Part shown: positions 40,401 to 52,400 of the stretch, piece after piece
How positions within the stretch are numbered: position 1 is the stretch's first letter
Layout of the letters: every line of letters starts with the position of its first letter
Notes under the pieces: generated by a model
Told to the model about the DNA's origin: nothing
Database searches by the model: none
Seen by the model: the letters and a program-made list of their open reading frames with translations, nothing else
Made by a program: the position numbers and the translations under genes
Assembly (NCBI RefSeq): GCF_030315975.1
Contig: NZ_JASXSZ010000004.1
Span: 62,001-126,000 of the forward strand
Reading direction: 5' to 3'
From: Microbacterium candidum
Lineage (GTDB): Bacteria > Actinomycetota > Actinomycetes > Actinomycetales > Microbacteriaceae
DNA length: 64,000 bases

Positions 40401-43400
40401 GCCCGGCGTGCAGCTACTGCAACCACACCGTCGACGTGAACGTCGACGGCAGCGGCAAGATCACCGGCGACAACGGGTCGGCGAACAACATCTACCTCGC
40501 GACCGCGACGTTCACGCAGCCGGGTCACGCGGCGACGCTCACTGCGAGCAGCCTCATCACGGGCCAGAAGGTCATCTACAACGTCGCGAACGCCGCGTAC
40601 AAGATCCCGGAGCTCACCGCGGGCGGGACGTACTGGGTCATCCACACGCCCGGCTCCTTCACGATCCAGCTCGCCGACTCGTACTGCCACGCGGTCGGGT
40701 ACGCCGCCGACAACTCGTGCGTCGACGGCGGCAGCAACCCCATCCCGCAGCAGGCCAAGGCGATCTCGGCACCCCCGGTCTCGCCGACCACCGCACCGCC
40801 GGTCAACCACCAGATCGCGCCCGTCGGCATCGGGCTCACCGACGGCTACACCTACACCGTGAACCGCGCCGACTCCGGGCACATCACCTTCAACGGTGCG
40901 ACGCTCTCGAGCGACAAGGACATCAAGGGCACGCAGCAGCTGTTCATCGCCGGCATCCCGCTCGTCGGCGGGTCGGGGGCGCAGGAGCTGTACCTCCAGC
41001 TCACCGGGTCCCTCCCCGGCGGCGTCCAGCAGCTGCACTCGGCCGACGGGTCGTCGCTGCGCGGCTCGTCGCCCCCTCCCGGAAACGGCATCACGGTCGC
41101 GTCCGCGCAGGGCGGCGGCGGCGGTCTCGGATCGTTCACCTCGCAGTCGGCGGACACGGTCGTCACCCCGACCGTCACGGCTGCCGTGGACGGCTCCATC
41201 ACCGCGGGCGGCGACGTCGGGATCACCGCAACCACGCGCACGAACTCCGGCTCGTCGACGAGCAACGGCTCGGGCGGCCTCATCTCCGGCGCCGGCGTCT
41301 CCGGCACCGTCACGGGCACGAACACGACCTCGGCCCTCATCGGCGACAAGAACAACTCGGGCGATGCGACGGGCGTCACGATCATCGCCGGCGGCATGGT
41401 GAAGGTCGTATCGACGACGACGGTCGTGGCGAATGCCGACTCCGACACCGAGAGCGGCGGCCTCCTCGGCGGCTCGGTCTCCTCGGCCGAGATCAACCTG
41501 ACCGACAACACGTCGTCGCTCATCGGCACCGCCGCGCACGTCACGGGCGACACGCTGAACGTCCTCGCGCAGACCGTCAACTCGAACGTGACGAGCCACT
41601 CGCGCTCGATCTTCATCGCATTCGCCGGATTCGCGACGGCGGAGGCCGACTCGCACCTGAACAGCACCGACACGGCGCAGATCAACGGCGACCCGAGCAC
41701 GCCGACCCTCGTGGCGGGTCTCAGCGGCGTCGACGTGCGCGCCCTCCACGCCGGCAACACGCGCTCGCAGGACGACGACGCCGAGTGCTGGTGCATCGGC
41801 CCGTCGCACAACAACGGCTCCAACGCGTTCGTGTTCACCGAGCACGCGACCACGCAGACGGGCGCCACCGTCACGGCGGGCACGCGCAACGTCTTCGGCA
41901 CGACGACGAACGACCCCGCATACGACCCGAACGGCGCGCACAAGGCGTGGCTGCTGGCGGTGCCCGACAAGCCGAGCGTCGCTCTCTACGTGCAGGCGGA
42001 GAAGGTGAGCGGTGACAGCGACGGCGGCAGTGCGCGCCGGATCGACTGGAACGCGGACGCCGTGCTCTACGAGGGCCCGAGTCCGACGCTCGTCGTCGGC
42101 CCCAACGGCCAGGTGGTGACCGCGACCAACATCACAGTCAACGGCATCCACAACCCGGCCCCGGGGACTCCGCTCAGCGGCCCGATCGAGGTGAACGACC
42201 TCGTCAACCACGACACGGCGAACGTCGAGATGACGTCGTCCGGCGGCTCCGTCGACAGCAGCGCGAACGGCGGGCCCGCGCCCTCCACGCACTACTGGGG
42301 CACGTTCTGGTACCGCGACAACTGGGAGGCGGTCACGATCCAGAACCAGTCGACCCTGCGGCTCATCATCGACGACATCTCCGTGCTGAACACGGCGGTC
42401 ACCCCGACCGTGTGGCTTCTCGGCGGCGGCTCCGACACGGCGAAGTTCGCGATCGTGCGCCACGTCGACCCGACGCTCGTCACGATCTCCAACACCGACA
42501 CCACGGTGAAGCCGGACCTCCTCATCAACGGGCACATCGAGAACCCGATCGGCGAGACGGACGTTTCGAGCACCGGTTCCATCTCGTCGTCGTCGACGCG
42601 CGCGGGCGTCAGCTCCTACGACGGATCGCACCACGCCCTCATCCGCAGCACGATCGTGCACCTCAATGCGGGCTCCTCGATCGGCGCGGCCGACCCGAGC
42701 CCCTACCTCAACATCGACCTCGTGCAGTGGGCCGGCCACCAGGAGCACCTGACGGCGACCTCCGGCACGAGCCAGTACCTCGACCTGCAGACGCTGCTGC
42801 GCGACGCGGGCATCGCGAACCCGCAGACGCCGGCCTACATCATCCCGATCGACAGCCTCGTCGCAGGGGAGAGCGTCTACGTCCGCCTGCAGGCGACGCA
42901 GTACCAGACCGGGGTTCCCGCGGTCGTGGGCGTCCACGTCGTCTCGACCATCCCGATCGACGCGAACTTCATCGCGTTCTACCACCCGGACTATCCGGCC
43001 TCGACGTACTGCTTCTACCCCGACGGATGCGCGAGCGGCCACCCGCTGCAAGAGCTCGGCGCCTTCGCCCAGAACACGGTGTCCGCCGCGAGCACGTACT
43101 CGTTCACGTGGGTGGATGCCGGCAAGAAGGGCACCGACGGGCTCATCGATCTGTACGCCGCGAACGACGACCCGAACGCGACGCGCATCAACATCACGGG
43201 CCTCGTGCAGATCGAGCAGCCCGCCTCCGGCGTCACGTCCGCGGACGGCACGTACGGCACGGTCAACGCCGACACCAACGGCTTTATCAACCTGCGCGAG
43301 AACGCCGGCGACCTCCGCGTGAACCTCATCGTCTCGACCGACGACGACGTCACACTGTACGCGCCGGGATCCATCTACGACGCGCGGCAGCCGTCGACGA

Positions 43401-46400
43401 ACCCGCCCGTGACGGGTCACCCGTCGCCGTCGACGACGCCACAGGTCGTGGGCATCAACATCACGCTCACGGCGCAGACGGGCTCCATCGGCGAGGACAC
43501 GAACTTCCTCGAGATCCACTCGTCGGCGACGCCGGGCAGCTTCGGCGTGCTGAACGCGCAGGCGCCGGACGTCATCCGCATCTCGCAGACGAGCGACGAC
43601 CTCCATGTCGACACCGTCAACACCTGCTACGCCGCGAGCCTCACGACGTGCGCGAACGTCACCCTCACCAACTTCGACGGCTCCATCACCGACGGCCACA
43701 ACGGCGGCGCGGGCGGCAACACCGTCAACGTCACCGGCAACACGATCAACCTGCTCGCACAGTCCGGCAGCATCGGCGACGCGCTCGGCGCCAACGACCT
43801 CAAGATCGACTCGTCGGCGGGCACCGGATGTCACGCGTACTTCTGGCTGCTGTACCAGGGCGCGAACTACCAGAACATCGGCGACGACAAGCGCTCGGTC
43901 ACGGCGACGTGCTGGGTCGCGGCGCAGGCCGACGGCAGCATCTTCCTCACCGAGATGTCGGGCTCCATGAACGTGCTCCTCGCCCACGCCGGCGAGACGC
44001 GCGGTCCCGTGGCCGTCCCGGGCCCGCACAACGTGCGCCTCACGACGACCGAGACGGGCGCCGAGGGCAACGACATCCTGCTCCTGCACTCGGGCTCGAC
44101 GCTCGTCGTCGAAGGTGCGCCGCAGACGGTCGCTCAGGGTCTCATCGCGGCCGAGGGCGGGAACGTCGTGCTCCGCTCGGCGGACGACATCGTGACCGAC
44201 CCGTCGAGCATCATCTACGCGACGAAGATGGCGGGCGAGCCGAACACGTTCGCGACCGATCCGAACCAGCACAAGAGCGCGACGGGCAACATCGACATCT
44301 ACGGCGACTGCCACGACGGCACCGGCGCCTGCGCGATGCCGACCATGTCGACGTCGAACCCCGACCCGACGAACGGTGACGGCACGGTGATCGTGCTGCG
44401 CAGCGGACAGCCGTCCGGATCAGGCGGCGGGAGCCCGGCGACGGCCGGCTTCGTCGCCAACGGCGGCAACGGCAGCCTCACGCGGATCTTCGGCAACTCC
44501 GAGGCGGACACGTTCATCTTCGACCGCACGGTCCTGGTCGGGATGACGCGCGCCTACGGCGACCAGGCGCCGACGGCCTTCGGCGGCTACGCCCCGAAGT
44601 GCAACGGCCCTCCGGACATGTGCGTCGACACGTTCGTCGTCAACCGGCTGCAGTCGATGGTCGTCCTCGACCCGAACAGCGCCCAGAACTCCGACGTCGC
44701 GCTCGGCGCCACGCTGACCCTCGACGGCCAGAGCGGAAGCAACGTCTACTCGATCTTCACGAGCGGCAGCCAGTTCACGCAGAACAACTACCAGATCAAC
44801 GTGCTCGGCACGCACCGTCCTGACGACGGCACCGACACCCTCAACATCTATGGCTACGACACCTACACGAACAACGCCCCAGACAAGACCGGCATCAACA
44901 CCGCCAACGGTCACGAGTGGGCCACCAACGACATCTTCCTGCTGCGCTCGACGCCCGCAGGCATCGGCGCCGCTCTCCCGGGCACGGTGAACGAGACCGC
45001 GGCCCGCCCGGCGCTCTACCAGGGCACGGGGAACAACACGCAGAACCCGCCGGTCTCCGGCGACCCGTACTCGGCCGGATCCGGCTTCGTCGCCCTGCTG
45101 CACGCGCAGCTGGCCGCCACCCAGGCCAACCTCGACAGCTCGATCACCGCCACCGGCGTCACCGGCTCCTACGGCGTGGAGCGCATCAACTACGACTCCG
45201 CGACCAACGGCGGCCTGCACGTCTACTCGCTCGGCGGCAACGACTACTTCGCGGTCGACGACAACGCCGCATCCACCTACCTCGACGGCGGCTCGGGCGA
45301 CAACCAGTTCCAGATCGGGCAGCTCTACGGCCTGCGCCGCAACCCCGGTCCCGTCGCGCAGAACCCGGCGCCCAGCTTCAACGGCTCCGGCAACCTCGCT
45401 GCGGAGAACGTCTTCGACGTCGCCACCGTCGCCACGACGCGCGGCTGGCTGTCGCGGGGCACCAGCTCGCCGCTGGTCGCCCAGGGCGGCACCGGCAACA
45501 ACACGTTCACGGTGTACTCGAACCACGCGGTGCTGCACCTCGAGGGCGACGGCGGCAACAACCTCTTCATCGTCCGCGGCTTCGCCCTGGCGAAGACCGA
45601 CAACAACGGCAACATCGTCCTGCCCGGCGGCTGCACCACGATCGAGGCACCCGCCTGCATCCCGATCCCGATCACGACGAACGGGTACTCGACGGCCGCG
45701 CAGACCGACGTCCGCACGGGCGCAGGCAACAACCAGGTCGAGTACAACATGAACGCCCCGGTGTCCGTCGACGGCGGCACGGGCTTCAACAAGCTGATCA
45801 TCCTGGGCACGGAGTTCGCCGACCACATCGTCGTGACCGACCACGGCATCTTCGGCGCCGGAGTGTCGGTGACGTTCAAGAACATCCAGGTCATCGAAGT
45901 GAACGCGCTCGAGGGCGACGACACGATCGACGTCCTGTCGACCCCGCCGGGGGTCGCCGTGCGGGTCGTCGGCGGCCTCGGCAGCAACACGGTGAACGTC
46001 GCAGGCGATGTCAGCGGAGACGTGTTCTCGCGCGACGTGAACGGCGCGAGCGGCACGGTGAACCTCGACGTCATCACGCAGGACAAGCTGTACCAGGACC
46101 TGGTGATCCCAGGCGTCAGTCTGTCCGTGGCGCAGCCGTCGCAGGGCGTCGTCGTCGTCACCGAGCACGCGGGCGGCACCGTCGTCAAGGAGACGCAGAA
46201 CGGCCAGGCCACAAGACCGCCCATCGGCACGATCGATTCGTACACCGTGCGGCTCGCGGCGCAGCCCGGCGTGGGCGAGAGCGTCTACGTCGCGATCAAC
46301 GCCGAGCCCGACATCCGGCTGAACCGCGAGGGCACCCCGCAGGGCGACTCGATCCTGCTCGCGACCACCGCCCTCGGCGCGACGCCTCCCGCGGTGGGCA

Positions 46401-49400
46401 CCACGACGGCCGACAGCGACTTCTACCGGCACGTGATCATGGATGCCACGGCCACCGACCTCCCGCAGCGCTCGCTGGTGCTCGTGTTCACGCACGACAA
46501 CTGGCAGGTCCCGCAGGTCGTGTGGGTGGGCGCGATGAACGATGCGCTGGATGACGGCGTCCGCACGTACGAGATCAGCCACAGTGTCCTGAGCTCCAAC
46601 CCGATCTTCGACAATGCGACCGTCCGCAATGTCGAGGTGACGAAGATCGACCCGGGCACGCCCGCGATCCTCGTGACGAACCTCGGCAACACGAACACGG
46701 CCCCGGTCGTCCCGCAGTCGCAGTTCACCGACGGCTCGGGTGCGGGCACGGCATTCTCGTCGGCGACGGCCGGCTTCACCCTCGACGACGTCGGGCAGCC
46801 GATCTACGGCGCCGGCATCGCCGCGGGCACGGTCATCGCGGCGCTCATCGATGCGCAGAACGTCACCCTCTCCGCGAACCTCGCCGGCGCGACCGGCGCG
46901 TTCTCGCTCCCGGCACGCCTCGCCTCCCTCATCCAGTTCCGCGACGGCGCGACCAGCGGCAGCACGATCGCCTCCGCGAGCGCCGGGTTCAACGTCGGCG
47001 ACATCGGCCGGCCGATCATCGAGGCCGACGGCGGCAGCGTCATCCCGGCGAACACCACGATCATCGCGGTGTCCGCGGACGGCTCGACCGCGACGCTGTC
47101 GACATCCGTCGGCATCGCCACCGGCGTGGTCTTCGCGCTGCCCGCCCGCAACGCGTCGAACGTCGTCCTCGGCGGCAGCGCGCCGCCGCCCGCGGCCAAC
47201 CAGGTGCCTACGGCGAACCCGAACTGGACCGGCATCTCCGGCTTCTCGTCGGTCGGACTCGCGGCCAAGCCCGACGGCACCGTCGTCATCACGATCACCG
47301 CGGCGGGCGACCCGCGGATCAGCCTCTCGAGCACCGACAACCGCTTCGGGGTCAGCCAGCCCTCCGATGGCTCGCACGCCGGCGTCTACACGATCACCTT
47401 CACGCCGGCCGACGGGGACTGGAACCAGCCGGTCATCGTGCGCGAGGACGCGACCGAGTACTACAGCGTGGGCGACCCGCACAACTCCTTCCTGACGGCG
47501 ACCGTCACCGGCGGGACGAACACGAGCTACGTCGGCATCGACAACAGCGAGACGCCGTGGGACGTGCTCGTCATGAGCGACCAGACCGCGGCCGGCATCG
47601 TGCAGGCGCCCGACGGCATGGTCGTCACGAAGTGCGGCGACATCGCCTGCGACCGCCCGGGCGCCGGCTCGAGCTTCAGTCTGCGCCTCGCGATGGCACC
47701 GACGAAGCCCGTGACGGTTGCGATGATCACCGACGGGCAGACGGATGTCGTCACCGGCGGCCGCGTCGACTTCGGCGCGATCGGCGGCCCGGTGCCCCAC
47801 ACGCTGTTCACCGGCGCCGTGACGATCAGCGGCATGACGATCTCGCTGGCCGCGGGCTCCGAGCTCGGCAGCTTCACCTCCGACGGGTTCGCCATCGGCC
47901 AGCTGGTGCGGATCTCGGGCGGCACGTACGCGGGGTCGCTGGATGCCAAGATCACCGCGGTCTCGGCGACCACGATGACGCTCGACACCGCACCGGCCGC
48001 GGGATCGTTCACCGGGGTGAAGATCGCCCGCATCGTCAACGCGGGCCTGTACACCGGTGCGGTCATCTGGAACGGCACCACGCTGACGCGCGCCGACAAC
48101 TCGAGCTGGCTCGACGACGGATTCCTCGAAGGCCAGGTCTTCAAGGTCAACGGCACGCTGTTCAAGATCCAGCTGCTCTCGGGCAACCACGTCCAGACGA
48201 TGACCGTCACCGACACGGCGGCGCTCGGGGCGCTCCTCGGCGCCCCCGCGACCCTCACGCTGACCTTCACCCAGTGGGCAGCATCCGTCACCTTCGATGC
48301 GACGAACTGGTGGATCCCGGTCGCGCTGCCGCTCCTGGCCGACCCGAAGTTCACCGTCGCACCGGGCAACCTCTCCCGCCTCAGCTTCCCGAAGGTGCCG
48401 CACTACCTGTCGGCGATCCGCGGACCGCTGTCGGTCGAAGGCGGCCCGACGAACGACAGCCACACCGGCCTCCAGCTGCCGGTCATGATGCCGGGCGAGG
48501 GCAACATGACGCCGTTCGGCATCGGCATCCAGCCGCCCGAGGCGCAGCAGGTGAACGTCCTCAACGTCTTCGACGACGGCGCACAGCAGAACCAGACCGG
48601 CACTCTCAGCGCCACGACGCTGACCGGCTACGGCATGGGCCCGGGCCTCGACTTCACGCACCACAAGGGGTATGTCGCGGGCGCCGACTCGACGCACCCC
48701 GCTCAGCCGACCTTCGGCGAGCCGCCGAAATTCCCGAGCGGCATCAGCTTCGGCTCGATCACGGTGGACCCGGCGACAGGCGAGATCCTCACGAACGGAA
48801 GCCTGTCCACCGTCCAGGTCTTCAACCTCATGGAAGGCCAGGGCAACGACGCTCTCACCGTGAGCGGCACGCTCACCGGCGGTCCGTTCACGAACGAGGA
48901 CGGCACGCCGGGCACGACGTTCGTCCACGGGGGCCTCACGGTCCTGAACGGCGGCGGCGCGTCGGCGCTCAGCATCACGGGGTACTTCGACATCGTGCAG
49001 ACCGGGCTCACCGGGACGATCACGCGCAAGGATGCCGCCCCCTGGGCGAACGACAAGTTCCAAGTGGGTCAGGAGCTCATGTGGAACGGCGTGCCGTTCG
49101 GCGTCATCACCGCGATCTCGGGTGCGCAGATCACCTACTTCGGACTCGCCACCGCGGGGCTCGGCCTGCACGGCACGATCGCCGTGTTCGATCCGGCCGT
49201 CCACGTGGCGACCGACATCAACATCGTCGGCAGCCAGATCATCCGCACCGACATGCGCTCCTGGAGGGAGCTCGGCTTCTCCGAGGGCCAGCTCGTCACG
49301 ATCGACGGCGTGCCGGCGGGTCAGATCCTCTCGATCACGGGACCCACGGATGACATCCTGACCATCTCCGGAGCGGCGCACCCGCTGTGCGGCGTCGCGC

Positions 49401-52400
49401 ACTGCGCCGCGACGGTCGCCGTCGCCGCGGCGGCCGACAACCCCGAGCGCTTCGGCGGCAACTCGTTCGTCGTCACCGGCGGCGGCGGCCCCGGCCCGGG
49501 TCTGACTCCGCCGACACTCACGGGCAGCTTGACGACCGGGACGTCCGGTACGTCGCCGACCCTCACGCGCGCGAGCGGCTCGTGGCTCGCCGACGGCTTC
49601 GTGTACGGCATGGTGCTGCAGGTCGGCGGCCTCCCGGCGTGGACGATCACGGGGGTCACCGCATCCACCCTGACCTTGTCCGGACCGGCCTTCACCAACC
49701 CGTCGATCAACGTCACGGTCACCGGATACGCGCCGTCGCCGCTCGTGATCAACGGCAGCGCATCGCAGGACGGCATCTGGTACTCGGGCGACCCGCACAC
49801 GCAGACGAGCCGGGTCTTCGGATCGAAGCCGTATCCGTCGCAGGTGGGCAACGGCACGCCGATCTTCATCTTCCCGGTCGCGAACCCCTTCCGGCACGCG
49901 GGCAACAACGTGATCGACGCGAGTGCGCTGTTCGCCGACGTCCCGAACGGACAGGTGCCGTCGGTGGGGCTCACGATCTACGGCGGCCCCGGCGACGACA
50001 CGATCTACGGCAGCCAGGCGGGCGACTTCATCGCCGGCGGCTCGGGGAACAACACGATCTACGGCGAGCGCGGCGACAACGTCATCCTCGGCGCCAACGG
50101 CATGAACGTCGACATCATCACGCGCACGATCACATTCCCGACGACCGACCAGAGCGTGTACACGGATGCCGACCCGCTCACCGCGGGCGACAACCTGATC
50201 TACGGCGACGTTCCCGGCGCGACGACGACCGACCGCTACGGCGACTACGACAACATCATCTTCGGCGCCTTCGGCATCGTGACGCAGGACACGAAGGAAG
50301 CCGTAGTCGGCGTCATCCCGAACACGCAGCGGAGCGTCCAGGGGACCATCACGCCGAACGCCGCGGGCGGGCTCAACCTCATCTCGACGTTCGCGTGCCA
50401 GATCGGCGCATGCCTGTCGCAGGCGGATGTGGGCCTGCAGGTCGCCGTGCCGGCACTCCTGTCCGACGGCACGATCATCACGTGGGTGAGCGGCGACGGC
50501 ACCTGGGCCAAGCTCTCACGCAACACCATCACCGGCAGCGGCGGCGCCGTCTCCCTCACGATCGGACCGGCCAACGGCTACTGCCGCCCGTCCGGCGCGC
50601 AGACGTACAACCCGAACTGCCTCGCGGGCGCACCGAACAGGTTCGGCCACACGACCGTCGAGAAGATCCAGACGACGCACGACATCCTGTCCGCCGTCAG
50701 CGACCAGCCGCAGAACCACGGCGACAACCGCATCTATGGGTCCGGCGGCGACAACGTCATCGTCGGCGGCGACGGGAACAACGACATCCAGGGCGGGCCG
50801 GGACGCAACCTCATCATCGCCGGCGGGGTCGCGCTCGACCGCACGACGCACATCGGGAACTACACGAACCCCCGATTCCAGGACCTCACCGGCACCCAGA
50901 TCTACAGCACGACGCCCGGTTCGCTCACGCAGAGCCAGACCGACGGCGTCGCGCAGAACGACCCGACCGGGCACGCGTGGTGGGGCGACTTCCTCTCGGG
51001 GACGGGCGGCATCCTCCTGTCGGTGCCGCTGAACGACACGACGCGCGGTCCGGCGCTGCAGGACTCCGCCTACAAGGGCGCCGACTACATCGCGGGCGGC
51101 TCGGGCTCGGCGATGATCTTCGGCGAGTCGAACAACAACATCATCCAGGCTCACGGCTCCATCGACATCACGGTGCCGCTCTCGCTGACCGGCTCCCCGA
51201 CCGTCGCCGGCCCGTACGTCTCGGTCGGCAGCGTCTTCGGCGGCGCGGCGACGTGCACCTTCCGCGGCTTCGCCCTCGGCACCCGCGTCGGCGCGTGCCG
51301 CGACGGGAACAACGAGCTGCTGATCAACCCGTCCGTCGACGATTACGCTCTGCTGCAGTACAAGGTGGCGGGATCGCTGATCTTCGGCGCCCACACGATC
51401 ACCCGCACCGACGGCCTGTGGTGGGCCGACTCGGGCATCGCGCTCGGTCAGACCCTCACGGTCAACGGCGTGATGGTCGGCGTCGTCAGCGCGGTGAGCC
51501 AAGGCACCCTGACCGTCACCGGATCGCCGGCGCCCGCATCCTGCACCGCACTGCCGTGCACCACGACGGCGACGGTCGCCGCCACCGACGGCCAGAGCTA
51601 CATCGAAGGCGGCCGCGGCAGCAACACGATCTTCGCGAACCGCGGGCAGAACGACATCATCGGCGGCAACTCCGACATGTTCAGCCTCACGCTCCCGAGC
51701 GAGCGCGCGAGCGGGTCGAACCTGATCTTCGGCGGATCGGGCACGCAGATCGGCCGCGAGGACTGCGGCGACGGGATGCTGGATGCGACGAACCACTGCA
51801 TCACGAACCCGAACGGCCACGCGCACGACGCGAACGTCATCCTCGCGAACAACGGGCAGATCATCCGCCTCGTGGGCGTCAACAAGACGCCGATGCCGAC
51901 CGGCAGCGCGACCATGGTGTCGGGCGTCGCCACGTCGATCGGCTACCTCAACTTCAACTACGACGTGAACGGCTATCTGACGGCGACCGAGCGCATCATC
52001 GCCCGCGCGGTGAACCTCCTCGACATGACCCCCGGCGGACCCGACCTCGCGAACCAGCCCGGCCCGCAGGTCACGGGAGTTGCCGCGTCGAACGGATGGG
52101 GCGACATCGGCGGCACCCCCGAGATCGTCGACGGGCAGCACCTCATGCGCGGCAGCGAGATCCACGCGGAGTCCGGCGACGCCTTCATCTACGGCGGCCC
52201 CGCGAACGACGTGATCTACGGCGGCGGCCAGAACGACGTCATCATCACCGGCTACGCGGACAACTGGATCTCCGGGGGCCGTGGCGACCAGTGCATCATC
52301 GGGGGCGGCGGGCGCTGCTTCATCAGCCGCAACAGCTTGAGCTACGGCGAGCCTCTCTACGGAGTCGCGGCGATCCCGCAGGCGAACCTGTCCGAGCTCA

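Larger units (their letters stand above)
27050..41960 (+). repeat. Beta-solenoid-like repeat region of the giant protein
   Basis: Residues about 579-5548. Units of roughly 90-150 residues repeat the pattern 'GD-x-T-x-x-A ... GVGAAVAINIV-(D/N)-x-T-x-A-x-I ... GA-x-V-x-A'. Examples are SVGVAGSLALNIVVLHSLAEV near 28545 and AVGFVGAAGGVDIGVAKISV near 36262. The composition is Gly/Ala/Ser/Thr/Val-rich, as in right-handed beta-helices of filamentous adhesins. Early units carry Lys/Asp/Ser-rich disordered insertions (for example near 29200, 30400 and 32120), which later units lack. Confidence 0.7.
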
